Below, one piece after another: positions 1 through 6,758 of a DNA stretch of 23,967 bases (position 1 is the first letter of the stretch; each line of letters opens with the position of its first letter). The stretch is from the NCBI GenBank assembly GCA_002452215.1, contig DKCO01000014.1, forward strand, positions 1-23,967, written 5' to 3'. The notes beneath the pieces were generated by a model. The model saw nothing but the letters and a program-made list of their open reading frames with translations. It did no database searches and was not told where the DNA came from. Made by a program: the position numbers and the translations under genes. This DNA is from Spirochaetales bacterium UBA6872 (GTDB taxonomy: Bacteria > Spirochaetota > Spirochaetia > Sphaerochaetales > Sphaerochaetaceae).

Positions 1-170
1 AATCCAGTTACTATATAAATGCCATCAACTATCAAAAATGCCGAAATTTATTCTTTTCCTCTTCTCAATTCCTATGTAAAACAGTTGTTTTTTATTTGCA
101 AAAATAGGTGGAAAACATATGTCAATAACAATGAATTCCACAAAATCCAGTATTACTCATAATTTTTGAC

Positions 171-199
171 TTGCGATATCATCATGTAAAGAACATAAT
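171..199 (+). promoter_or_regulatory. glgA promoter, possibly leaderless
   Basis: TTGCGA (171-176), a 17-bp spacer and CATAAT (194-199) form a reasonable sigma70-type promoter. The predicted transcript start falls at about 206-207, on the A of the chosen glgA ATG, and there is no Shine-Dalgarno before that ATG. The layout therefore suggests a leaderless mRNA. This is inference from spacing only. Confidence 0.45.
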
Positions 200-206
200 T
201 TTATTT

Positions 207-1667
207 ATGGATATCTTAATGGTCACAAGCGAATCAGTTCCCTTTTCCAAGTCTGGAGGACTTGCGGATGTGGTTGGAGCGCTATCTCAATCCATTGCTG
301 AACTTGGCAATAACGTAAAGGTTTTCATGCCAATGTACTCTTTCATTGAAAAGAAGGGATTCAAGAAAAGCACCGAGTTTGAAATTCCAATGCTTGGCTC
401 TAAGGAAAAAGCAGATACAGTCGAAAAGAAAGTAGGTCGTGTCACATATGTTGCGCTCGAACATCCTTGGTTCACTGAAAGGTCAGGAATCTATGGTGAT
501 AGCTCTTTTGCTCCCTATGCCGATAACTGTCCTCGTTTCTTGCTATTTGCAAAAGCTGTTGCAAAATATATCAAAGCAACAGATGAAAAATTTGATGTGG
601 TGCATTGTCATGACTGGACAGCTGGCCTCGTTACGTATTTCCTTTCAAAAGAGAATATAAAGTCCAAGACTGTTTTCACGATACATAATCTTGCGTACCA
701 AGGCGATTTTTCTGCATTCGACGCACTTCTTTCATCCGATGTATTTCCAAAAGAAGCGCTTTTGGGCATTGGGGACGAGAAGAGAATCAACATGCTTAGA
801 TGTGGCATAGCTCTTTCAGATATCATCACGACAGTATCTCCTACATATGCAAAAGAAATCCAAACAAAGGAATTCGGATGCAATCTCGATTCAATCCTAA
901 GAGAAAGAAACAATAATCTCGAAGGAATAATAAATGGCATTGACTATAACGAATGGAACTCGTCTAATGACAAATTCTTCAATGAACATTTTTCCTCATC
1001 ATCACTTTCTGGCAAGGAAAGATTGAAAAGACGAGTGCTGGAGGAAAATGGGCTTATTGTCGATAGTGATATCCCGCTTTTTGCAATGATTTCACGACTT
1101 GCAGAGCAAAAGGGTTTCACAGAGCTTTTGCTTGAAGGCAAAAAATGTGTCTTAGAGCGCATATTGGAGAAAAACAATTGCCAATTCATCATAATCGGAA
1201 CTGGAGATGGACGCTATGAGTCAAAGCTAAAAGAGCTTGAATCTCGATTCAGCAATCTGGTTGTACATATTATGTTCTCAAACGAAAGCACGCATAATCT
1301 TGAGGGTGCTGCGGATTTTTTCCTGATGCCATCGCGATATGAGCCATGTGGCCTTAATCAATTATACTCTTTGCATTATGGTACGCTTGTTGTTGCACAT
1401 CGCACAGGAGGACTTGCCGATACAATACAGGATTTAGACGAAAATCCTGATGATGGTGACGGCTTTTTGTTCTCAGCACTCGATAGCAATGGGATCATAG
1501 GAAGCGTTGACAAGGCAATTGAGCTTTTCTATGACAAGAAAAAACTCAATAAAGCAAGAAAAAATGCAATGAAAAAAGATTTTACTTGGACACGCTCTGC
1601 AAAAGAGTATGTTACAATCTATGATAAGATAGCACGGAAGAATAATACTGGAGGGAAAAAGAAATGA
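207..1667 (+). CDS. glgA: Glycogen synthase (ADP-glucose type, GT5)
   Basis: Transfers glucose from ADP-glucose to the growing alpha-1,4-glucan in cytoplasmic glycogen synthesis. The start at 207 gives 486 residues, normal for bacterial GlgA. The protein opens with the family N-terminus, MDILMVTSE, and the ADP-glucose-binding motif KSGGL (residues 15-19). An upstream in-frame ATG at 171 would add 12 residues unlike the family. The GT-B C-terminal lobe shows GTGDGRYE and the catalytic-loop motif EPCGLNQLYSLHYG followed by RTGGLADT. No Shine-Dalgarno precedes 207; see the promoter entry. The stop overlaps the glgC start (ATGA), so the two are translationally coupled. The family call is firm; the exact start is less so. 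Confidence 0.95.
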   Translation: MDILMVTSESVPFSKSGGLADVVGALSQSIAELGNNVKVFMPMYSFIEKKGFKKSTEFEIPMLGSKEKADTVEKKVGRVTYVALEHPWFTERSGIYGDSSFAPYADNCPRFLLFAKAVAKYIKATDEKFDVVHCHDWTAGLVTYFLSKENIKSKTVFTIHNLAYQGDFSAFDALLSSDVFPKEALLGIGDEKRINMLRCGIALSDIITTVSPTYAKEIQTKEFGCNLDSILRERNNNLEGIINGIDYNEWNSSNDKFFNEHFSSSSLSGKERLKRRVLEENGLIVDSDIPLFAMISRLAEQKGFTELLLEGKKCVLERILEKNNCQFIIIGTGDGRYESKLKELESRFSNLVVHIMFSNESTHNLEGAADFFLMPSRYEPCGLNQLYSLHYGTLVVAHRTGGLADTIQDLDENPDDGDGFLFSALDSNGIIGSVDKAIELFYDKKKLNKARKNAMKKDFTWTRSAKEYVTIYDKIARKNNTGGKKK

Positions 1668-2962
1668 AGAAGGACAAGAAGAAAGTTGTAGCTATTGTAC
1701 TTGGAGGCGGACGAGGTACAAGGCTATATCCATTGACAATGGATCGTTCAAAGCCCGCTGTACCCTTCGCTGGGAAATACAGACTTGTTGATATCCCAAT
1801 CTCGAATTGCATTAACAGCGGAATAAGAAAGATTTATGTTTTGACTCAATTCAATTCGGCATCCTTGCATAACCATATATCATCAACCTATCAATTCGAT
1901 TCGTTCTCTGGCGGTTTTGTCGAGATTCTTGCAGCAGAACAAACAACATCATCAGAGTCATGGTACCAAGGAACAGCAGATGCTGTCAGAAAAAACTTGA
2001 GACATTTCCATGATCAAAATGCTGATTACTATGTAATCCTATCTGGAGACCAGCTATATAGGATGGACTTCCAGAAGATGCTCGACAGGCATATCGAATC
2101 TGGCGCAGAGCTCACAATTGCTGCAAAGCCAATCTCAAGGAGAGAAGCAACTGGACTGGGCATAATAGGCGCTGATGAGAATGGGATGATCAAGAAATTC
2201 TACGAAAAGCCAGCCATCGATATGGACATCTCCGAATATAAGGCATCAGACAAACTCATGATAGACCAACTTGGAGTCCATGTGAACGAGCACAATGAGT
2301 ACCTTGCATCGATGGGAATCTACATTTTCACAGCAAAAGCCATGGAAGAAGCCTTAAACAATGATAAAACTGATTTTGGAAAAGAAGTTATTCCTTCGAT
2401 AATCCAGACTCGTCCGGTAGCTGCATACCTATTCAATGATTTTTGGGAAGACATTGGAACAATCAAAGCATTCTATGAGACAAATTTGAATCTCGCATCT
2501 GAAAAACCTGCATTCAATTTCTATGATGAGGAGTTACCGATTTTCACTCACAAAAGAAATCTTCCTGCTACAAAAGCAAACTTTTGCAACATAAGTTGCT
2601 CACTGACATCAGAAGGTTCAATAATAACAAATGCATATATAGTTAACTCGATTGTTGGAGTAAGAACATTTATTGAAGCTGGTGCATCTCTTGATGGCGT
2701 ATATGTAATGGGTACAGATCGCTATGAGACAGAAGAAGAGAAGGCAGAAAACGCAAGAAAAGGCATCCCAAACCTTGGAATTGGAAAAGCGACAATAATC
2801 AAACGAGCTATCATCGACACAAATGCAAGAATCGGCGCAAATTGCAGGATAGGAATAGATAATATCCCTCGTCCAGATGGCGACTATGACATGTACTCTG
2901 TGCATGATGGAATAATCGTAATCAACAAGAATGCTGTCATAAAGGATGGAACAGTACTCTAA
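1664..2962 (+). CDS. glgC: Glucose-1-phosphate adenylyltransferase (ADP-glucose pyrophosphorylase)
   Basis: Makes ADP-glucose and pyrophosphate from ATP and glucose-1-phosphate, the committed step feeding GlgA. 432 residues. The nucleotidyltransferase domain shows the Gly-rich loop LGGGRGTRLYPLT (about 13-24), RSKPAVPFAGKYRLVDIPISN, WYQGTADAVRKN and the metal-site SGDQLYRMD. The C-terminal third (about 300-432) has the repeated short hydrophobic pattern of a left-handed beta-helix, as expected for GlgC. It overlaps glgA by 4 nt (ATGA), with GGAGGG at about 1651-1656 as ribosome-binding site. It is the last gene of the unit; a strong terminator lies 20 nt downstream. The sequence reads like the plant/cyanobacterial-type branch, but that is an impression. 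Confidence 0.96.
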   Translation: MKKDKKKVVAIVLGGGRGTRLYPLTMDRSKPAVPFAGKYRLVDIPISNCINSGIRKIYVLTQFNSASLHNHISSTYQFDSFSGGFVEILAAEQTTSSESWYQGTADAVRKNLRHFHDQNADYYVILSGDQLYRMDFQKMLDRHIESGAELTIAAKPISRREATGLGIIGADENGMIKKFYEKPAIDMDISEYKASDKLMIDQLGVHVNEHNEYLASMGIYIFTAKAMEEALNNDKTDFGKEVIPSIIQTRPVAAYLFNDFWEDIGTIKAFYETNLNLASEKPAFNFYDEELPIFTHKRNLPATKANFCNISCSLTSEGSIITNAYIVNSIVGVRTFIEAGASLDGVYVMGTDRYETEEEKAENARKGIPNLGIGKATIIKRAIIDTNARIGANCRIGIDNIPRPDGDYDMYSVHDGIIVINKNAVIKDGTVL

Positions 2963-2982
2963 GAAAAAGAAATATTCCATTT

Positions 2983-3020
2983 AATAGGCTGTTGCAATGT
3001 AGGCATCAGCCTATTTTTTT
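2983..3020 (+). terminator. Rho-independent terminator after glgC
   Basis: A perfect 9-bp stem, AATAGGCTG (2983-2991) with CAGCCTATT (3007-3015), is followed by a run of seven T (3014-3020). It ends the glgAC transcript. Confidence 0.9.
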
Positions 3021-3061
3021 ATTCATAACAACCTATTTTACATAATCAAAACAAATTACAC

Positions 3062-3098
3062 TTGACAAATCTATACGGGGTGGGGGTAGTCTTATATT
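3062..3098 (+). promoter_or_regulatory. Probable promoter of the 3157 lipoprotein gene, with G-rich spacer
   Basis: A consensus TTGACA lies at 3062-3067, but no -10 sits at the usual 17 bp. TAGTCT (3087-3092) is 19 bp away and TATATT (3093-3098) is 25 bp away. Between them is the tract ACGGGGTGGGGGTAG (3075-3089), unusual in this AT-rich sequence. The poor spacing and G-tract suggest an activator-dependent or otherwise regulated promoter (inference). Confidence 0.35.
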
Positions 3099-3156
3099 AA
3101 GGATAAAACAACTTTCAATAAAGGTAAATATCCAAAAAAAGGAAGGAGAGGTGAAT

Positions 3157-3900
3157 ATGAAAAAACTTATTTCTATTTGTCTGATTTTGTCTCTTGCATT
3201 TCTATTTGCATCTTGTGACCCAAACACATCAATCCAAGATAGTGCAAAAGATCCTAATGTCCCATCTGCATCAGAGTTCAAATCAGAAGCAACAGATGAT
3301 GAGCTTAAGTTGATGGCAAAGATGTATAAAGCTATTGAAGTTATCGACTTTGTCAACTACAGTTCTGCTACTTATAAATGCTTGGATGGTGCAACAGTTT
3401 CGAATCAGCCAGCCAGTGGAAGATTGGAATTGTCAACTAGTGGATCAGATATCAAAACTACCATAAATTGTTCTGGTTCTATAACAATAGGAGGGATAAA
3501 ATATTCCACTGATAGTTTTGTTGTTTCCATAACAAAAGATACTAATGAAAGTGAATATGAAGGCAGTATAACAGTTGGTGAAAAGAAGGAAACAGGCGAA
3601 AATGCTTATAATACAGCCAAGAATATAATGAAAGCTTTAGGAGAGAATGGAAAAAATATCGAAATATCAACAGAATATAAAACAACAAAAGATGGCTACA
3701 CTATAAATTTGTCTTCAAGCATGCTAAGGACATTGCAAGACAAAGAGCAAGGTGAAGAATACTTTAAAATAGAGAACCAAGATCACAAAATGACATTGGG
3801 AATCAAAGGCGATGAAAGCAAAAATGAATTCCTATATCTATCACTAGATGGGAAGTACTTTGATGAGTCTGTTTACAACAAAATGATAACAATGCAATAA
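3157..3900 (+). CDS. Hypothetical lipoprotein
   Basis: I do not recognise a family. From ATG 3157 the product is 247 residues. A basic start (MKK), a hydrophobic stretch and a FAS-C lipobox with Cys at residue 20 make it an exported lipoprotein. The mature part is polar, with alternating short hydrophobic and charged segments (Ser, Thr, Lys and Glu rich) suggestive of a beta-rich surface or periplasmic protein. A GTG at 3151 is also open, but the ribosome-binding site AAGGAG (3143-3148) is 8 nt from ATG 3157 and only 2 nt from the GTG, so ATG is chosen. It is monocistronic, bounded by terminators on both sides. Confidence 0.8.
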   Translation: MKKLISICLILSLAFLFASCDPNTSIQDSAKDPNVPSASEFKSEATDDELKLMAKMYKAIEVIDFVNYSSATYKCLDGATVSNQPASGRLELSTSGSDIKTTINCSGSITIGGIKYSTDSFVVSITKDTNESEYEGSITVGEKKETGENAYNTAKNIMKALGENGKNIEISTEYKTTKDGYTINLSSSMLRTLQDKEQGEEYFKIENQDHKMTLGIKGDESKNEFLYLSLDGKYFDESVYNKMITMQ

Positions 3901-3910
3901 AATTTGCACT

Positions 3911-3955
3911 AAAAAAATATCCCCTATTCTCTTTATTAAGGATAAGGGATTTTTT
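3911..3955. terminator. Bidirectional terminator between lipoprotein gene and ilvE
   Basis: The stem pairs ATCCC (3919-3923) with GGGAT (3946-3950). After a one-base mismatch it continues as TATTCT with AGGATA. It is flanked by seven A on the left (3911-3917) and a T-tract on the right (3950-3955). It can therefore stop the plus-strand lipoprotein gene and the minus-strand ilvE that ends at 3969. Confidence 0.85.
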
Positions 3956-3968
3956 ATTTGACAACCTC

Positions 3969-4997
3969 TTAGAGAATCTTTCTGATCCAACCCTCTGGTG
4001 CTGGAATGTCTCCCATCTGGATTCCTGTCAAAGTCTCTCTTAGTTTCTTCATTACAGGGCCAATCTCTTCCATTCCGGATGCGAATTTGATCTCTTTTCC
4101 GTCAGGTGTAGTCACAGATCCAACAGGTGATATTACAGCAGCTGTTCCGCATAGACCGCACTCTGCAAAGTCAGCAATCTCATCAAATCTTACAGGTCTC
4201 TGCTCAACTTTCATTCCCAGGATTTTCTCGCCTACATACATAAGCGATCTTCTTGTTATTGATGGCAGGATCGAATTTGATTTAGGAGTTACAAGAGTGC
4301 CATCCTTTGTTACAAACAAGAAGTTTGCTCCACCTGTTTCCTCGACATAAGTCCTTGTTGCAGCATCAAGATACATATTCTCGCTATAGCCATTCTTATG
4401 TGCAACTTCTCCAGCGTAGATGCTCATTGCATAGTTAAGCCCCGCCTTTATATTGCCTGTTCCATGAGGAGCTGCACGATCATACTCTGAAAGATAAAGC
4501 CTTATTGGCTTCAATCCACCCTTGAAGTAAGGACCAACTGGTGTACAGAACATCCTGAACTCATATTCTGTCGATGGCTTTACACCGATTACAGCACCAG
4601 AACCAAACAAGAATGGTCTTATATACAATGTTGCGCCAGATCCATATGGAGGAACCCATGCAGCATTTGCTTTAACAAGCTGATCCAGAGCTGACAGGAA
4701 CATCTCTTTCGAAACTTCTGGCATCACAAGCCTATCGGCAGATGAGATAAGCCTTTCAGCATTCAAATCCGGTCTGAACGCCACAATATCACCATGTTTT
4801 GTTGTATAGACTTTCAATCCCTCGAAACATGTCTGTGCATATTGAAGAACACCAGCCGATTCGCTTATTGTAACGTTAGGATCTTTTACAAGCTCCCCAT
4901 TATTCCACTTTCCATCTTTCCATTTTGCTACGAAACGGTAGTCAGTAGGCATATACGAAAACCCCAAGCTACCCCAATCGATATCTTTCTTTTCCAT
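3969..4997 (-). CDS. ilvE: Branched-chain-amino-acid aminotransferase (class IV, PLP)
   Basis: Interconverts Leu, Ile and Val with their 2-oxo acids, using glutamate/2-oxoglutarate and PLP. The start at 4997 gives 342 residues beginning MEKKDIDW. AGAGGTG lies about 6 nt upstream, which favours this ATG over the first in-frame one at 5045. Family motifs visible are AGVLQYAQTCFEGLK (48-62), the PLP lysine K184 in GTGNIKAGLNYA, EETGGANF (219-226) and CGTAAVISPVG near the C-terminus. The length and sequence fit the longer BCAT type shared with eukaryotes rather than the roughly 309-residue E. coli type. It is a single gene with a shared terminator at its 3' end and its promoter at 5012-5039. Confidence 0.94.
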   Translation of the reverse strand: MEKKDIDWGSLGFSYMPTDYRFVAKWKDGKWNNGELVKDPNVTISESAGVLQYAQTCFEGLKVYTTKHGDIVAFRPDLNAERLISSADRLVMPEVSKEMFLSALDQLVKANAAWVPPYGSGATLYIRPFLFGSGAVIGVKPSTEYEFRMFCTPVGPYFKGGLKPIRLYLSEYDRAAPHGTGNIKAGLNYAMSIYAGEVAHKNGYSENMYLDAATRTYVEETGGANFLFVTKDGTLVTPKSNSILPSITRRSLMYVGEKILGMKVEQRPVRFDEIADFAECGLCGTAAVISPVGSVTTPDGKEIKFASGMEEIGPVMKKLRETLTGIQMGDIPAPEGWIRKIL

Positions 4998-5011
4998 CGA
5001 AACACCTCTTT

Positions 5012-5046
5012 GTTGTATGTTAGTTTTTTTCATTGCCAATGGCAAT
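5012..5046 (-). promoter_or_regulatory. ilvE promoter with inverted repeat over the -35
   Basis: On the minus strand, TTGGCA (5039-5034), a 16-bp spacer and TACAAC (5017-5012) form a promoter giving a short leader with the ilvE Shine-Dalgarno. The -35 is embedded in an inverted repeat, ATTGCC (5032-5037) AAT GGCAAT (5041-5046), a candidate operator. No T-box or attenuator is visible before ilvE. Confidence 0.45.
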
Positions 5047-5048
5047 AA

Positions 5049-5435
5049 ATGGTGAAAGAATTATATGAATTTGCACGGCATGACACATCTGATGTCCAAA
5101 TAGTGGCTGAATACCCAGAAGTTAGTTCCACAGAGCTTTATGCGAGAGCATCGTCATGGATGGTTGGTACTTTCAAGTCCTCGGATTCCGTTTTGGAGCT
5201 TGAAGACAAGGAAGCTGGCATATTGAAGGGAAAGTTCACGTTGACGGCTCCTCAATTTCTGGGTACAATCTATTTTGACAATATAGTTACAATCGAAGTC
5301 AAGGATGGAAAAGCTAGGCTGACTATCTCAGCCCCTATTTCAATATACTATTACTCAAACTATGGCAAAAAAACCAATGTGCAACTCACGCAATCAACAT
5401 TGGATGTTTTCTATGAAGATAGAGAGATACAATAA
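5049..5435 (+). CDS. DUF4468-like protein, probably N-terminally truncated
   Basis: 128 residues. Residues about 16-100 match the pattern I know from DUF4468 (TBP-like fold). The markers are SSTELYARASSWM, then a polar stretch ending LELEDKEAGILKGKF, then a beta strand rich in Val/Ile with EVKDGKARLTI. The function of this domain is unknown. Members usually carry a signal or lipoprotein peptide; this ORF has none. A stop codon (5046-5048) sits directly before the ATG, no Shine-Dalgarno is visible, and the ilvE promoter lies only about 10 bp upstream. I infer the 5' end and native promoter were lost, so it may be an unexpressed remnant. The domain call is moderate. Confidence 0.5.
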   Translation: MVKELYEFARHDTSDVQIVAEYPEVSSTELYARASSWMVGTFKSSDSVLELEDKEAGILKGKFTLTAPQFLGTIYFDNIVTIEVKDGKARLTISAPISIYYYSNYGKKTNVQLTQSTLDVFYEDREIQ

Positions 5436-5485
5436 TCTCAAGCTTTGGCCTGTCAATGTCACAAGAAGAGAGCGACTGGTAAATT

Positions 5486-5620
5486 TTACCTAGCCCCGCC
5501 ATATAAAGAAAGCCACTGGGCAATATGTACCGAGTGACTTTCATCGCGATAATCATCAAAAGATAAACCTAGGTGCTGATGCATTTCTTCATCACTCTCA
5601 AAGTTGTCCTCTTGCAACAC
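5486..5620 (-). CDS. Possible small acidic protein after brnA
   Basis: An open frame of 44 codons begins at GTG 5620, with AAGG 5 nt upstream, inside the last codons of brnA; an internal ATG lies at 5584. The predicted peptide is acidic and protein-like in composition (segments QEDNFESDEEMHQ, LSFDDYRDESHSV, AQWLSLYGGAR). No family is recognised. It could be a third gene of the brnTA operon, a decayed gene, or chance. An imperfect hairpin (GAAAG.CACT 5508-5517 with AGTG.CTTTC 5533-5542) lies inside it. On the minus strand that hairpin is followed by TTTATAT, so this stretch could instead be the operon's weak terminator. Confidence 0.3.
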   Translation of the reverse strand: MLQEDNFESDEEMHQHLGLSFDDYRDESHSVHIAQWLSLYGGAR

Positions 5621-5861
5621 CTTGCCTTAGGTAATCATTTAATCTCGTCTGCCAGCCTGCACCGCTATGCTTAATCGCAGAAAGAATATCCGCATCTATC
5701 CTGATGCTCAACACTTTCTTTCTCGGTTTCCACATCTCCTTGTTCACAAGATGGCATGGCTTTGCTCTTGCAAACTGCTCCTCTGTAATCTTTGGGATAT
5801 CAGAGTAATCGATATCATTTATTTTACTAATTTCTTCCAAGCGTTCTCTTGATATGCTCAT
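5598..5861 (-). CDS. brnA: BrnA-family antitoxin
   Basis: Antitoxin of the BrnT/BrnA type II system. It binds the toxin through its N-terminal part and DNA through a C-terminal ribbon-helix-helix, repressing its own operon. From ATG 5861 the product is 87 residues. AGGAGG lies about 7 nt upstream, so the in-frame ATG at 5891 is unlikely. The signature is near the C-terminus: PRKKVLSIRIDADILSAIK, then GAGWQTRLNDYLRQGV, the usual BrnA arrangement of DNA-binding strand and helices. The gene starts inside the end of brnT (35-nt overlap), so the two are co-translated. Confidence 0.88.
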   Translation of the reverse strand: MSISRERLEEISKINDIDYSDIPKITEEQFARAKPCHLVNKEMWKPRKKVLSIRIDADILSAIKHSGAGWQTRLNDYLRQGVARGQL

Positions 5862-6117
5862 AATACAATTCCTCCTCTTCTCTATCTGCACGTCTAGCAG
5901 ATATCAGTCTCGTGGATCCATCTCTCCCCGTGAAGACAACAACCACTATGACATATCCTCCAATATCACCAATGCAGACATATCGGTCCACATCTATAGA
6001 ATGTGATTCATCAAAAATCTCAACGCAATTGGGATCATCAAATACAGATAAAGCCTCCTCAAAAGAAATCTTATGTTTCCTGATATCGATTCTGTTCTTC
6101 TCTACATCCCATAGCAT
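5827..6117 (-). CDS. brnT: BrnT-family ribonuclease toxin
   Basis: A RelE-fold mRNA-cleaving toxin neutralised by BrnA. Start ATG 6117 gives 96 residues opening MLWDVEKNRIDIRKHKISF, which aligns with the usual BrnT opening (W-D-x-x-K-N-x-x-x-N/R-K-H-x-[IV]-S-F). It continues EALSVFDDPN, then RYVCIGDIGG, and ends with RLISARRADREEEELY, the conserved ISARRA region. The frame stays open upstream to 6225. Family length and the promoter at 6140-6168 both favour 6117, although the ribosome-binding site (GGA, 9-11 nt upstream) is weak. Nothing in the sequence looks inactivating. Confidence 0.88.
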   Translation of the reverse strand: MLWDVEKNRIDIRKHKISFEEALSVFDDPNCVEIFDESHSIDVDRYVCIGDIGGYVIVVVVFTGRDGSTRLISARRADREEEELYYEHIKRTLGRN

Positions 6118-6135
6118 TGCCGTTTTCCATTCTGT

Positions 6136-6176
6136 TGTAATACTATCATGTATTACACGATCTTTCGATATCGTGT
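6136..6176 (-). promoter_or_regulatory. brnTA promoter with two inverted-repeat operators
   Basis: On the minus strand, TCGAAA (6168-6163), a 17-bp spacer and TAGTAT (6145-6140) with an upstream TG form the promoter, giving a leader of about 15-20 nt. Two perfect inverted repeats cover it. TGTAATAC (6136-6143) pairs with GTATTACA (6150-6157) around the -10. ACACGAT (6155-6161) pairs with ATCGTGT (6170-6176) around the -35. They are probably BrnA binding sites for autorepression (inference from position). Confidence 0.6.
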
Positions 6177-6209
6177 TTGCTATGTTTGCTGCAGAGGCAA
6201 TGGAGATTC

Positions 6210-6234
6210 TTGGGTGCTCAGCCACCCAATTATA
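6210..6234 (-). promoter_or_regulatory. TATAAT plus inverted repeat upstream of brnT
   Basis: On the minus strand a TATAAT (6234-6229) is followed at once by the inverted repeat TTGGGTG-N6-CACCCAA (6229-6210). It lacks a good -35. It may be a second, distal brnTA promoter with its own operator, or simply a hairpin. No T-tract follows on either strand, so it is not a terminator. Confidence 0.25.
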
Positions 6235-6356
6235 CTTACTGTACTTTTATTTGTGCTTTGGTTGTTTCCCATTTGACTTTATACGTAAAAACAAGTCTTT
6301 ATCAATGTAAAAGAAAAAAAACAGGCAGAGTAATTTATGTTCATCTCTTCTATGGC

Positions 6357-6758
6357 CTATATTAGAACAAGCTTCGCAAAAAGAAAGTGCAATAGTGCAA
6401 TGAAAATATACAGAAAGCCAATCCACTTCCTATGCAATGTGTTATCTGTATAGTAAAGACGTGCTCGCCCTTTGCTCTTCTCAAAATAGAAGAACTTGAA
6501 ATAAAATGATGAAAAAAGAATAAAGAGAGCTGGCACAAAATCCCCTATTATGACAGGTCCTGGCGATATAGGCGCCAAAAGAAGAACTATAGATATTACA
6601 ATCCCGGAGAAAAATAGAATATCGGCATATAGCTTCTTCTCTTCCAGCTTTGAGCGCAAAGCCAACATGAACGCTAGTTTCTGCCTATAGAAATCCAACA
6701 AGAAAAGAAGAGCTGAGAACAAAAGATAGACGACAGAAAGAAAATATGCTTGGATCAT
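6357..6758 (-). CDS. Hypothetical small integral membrane protein
   Basis: 133 residues with about four hydrophobic membrane segments (roughly 4-25, 45-68, 72-92 and 110-131). Short basic loops separate them, such as YRQKLAFMLALRSKLEEKK and EKSKGRARLYY. I do not recognise a family. The start ATG overlaps the nnr stop (ATGA at 6755-6758), with AAAGG just upstream, so translation is coupled to nnr and the two form one operon. The context does not reveal a role. Downstream there is only a weak hairpin followed by T-rich sequence on the minus strand (about 6345-6310). Confidence 0.75.
   Translation of the reverse strand: MIQAYFLSVVYLLFSALLFLLDFYRQKLAFMLALRSKLEEKKLYADILFFSGIVISIVLLLAPISPGPVIIGDFVPALFILFSSFYFKFFYFEKSKGRARLYYTDNTLHRKWIGFLYIFIALLHFLFAKLVLI

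Noticed and set aside
119..169. 16-codon ORF (MSITMNSTKSS...) with AGGTGG upstream of glgA, as a leader peptide
   Set aside because: No attenuator structure follows, no promoter is seen, and its end overlaps the glgA promoter; too short to support.
2618..2980. 120-codon minus-strand ORF inside glgC
   Set aside because: Shadow of glgC; Cys/Tyr-rich composition is an artefact of reading the opposite strand.
6118..6225. In-frame N-terminal extension of BrnT to GTG 6225
   Set aside because: Family proteins begin at the W-D-x-x-K motif, and the extension contains the operator array and promoter.
5912..6310. 132-codon plus-strand ORF opposite brnT
   Set aside because: It is the reverse-strand shadow of brnT; the minus strand has clear BrnT motifs and a promoter.
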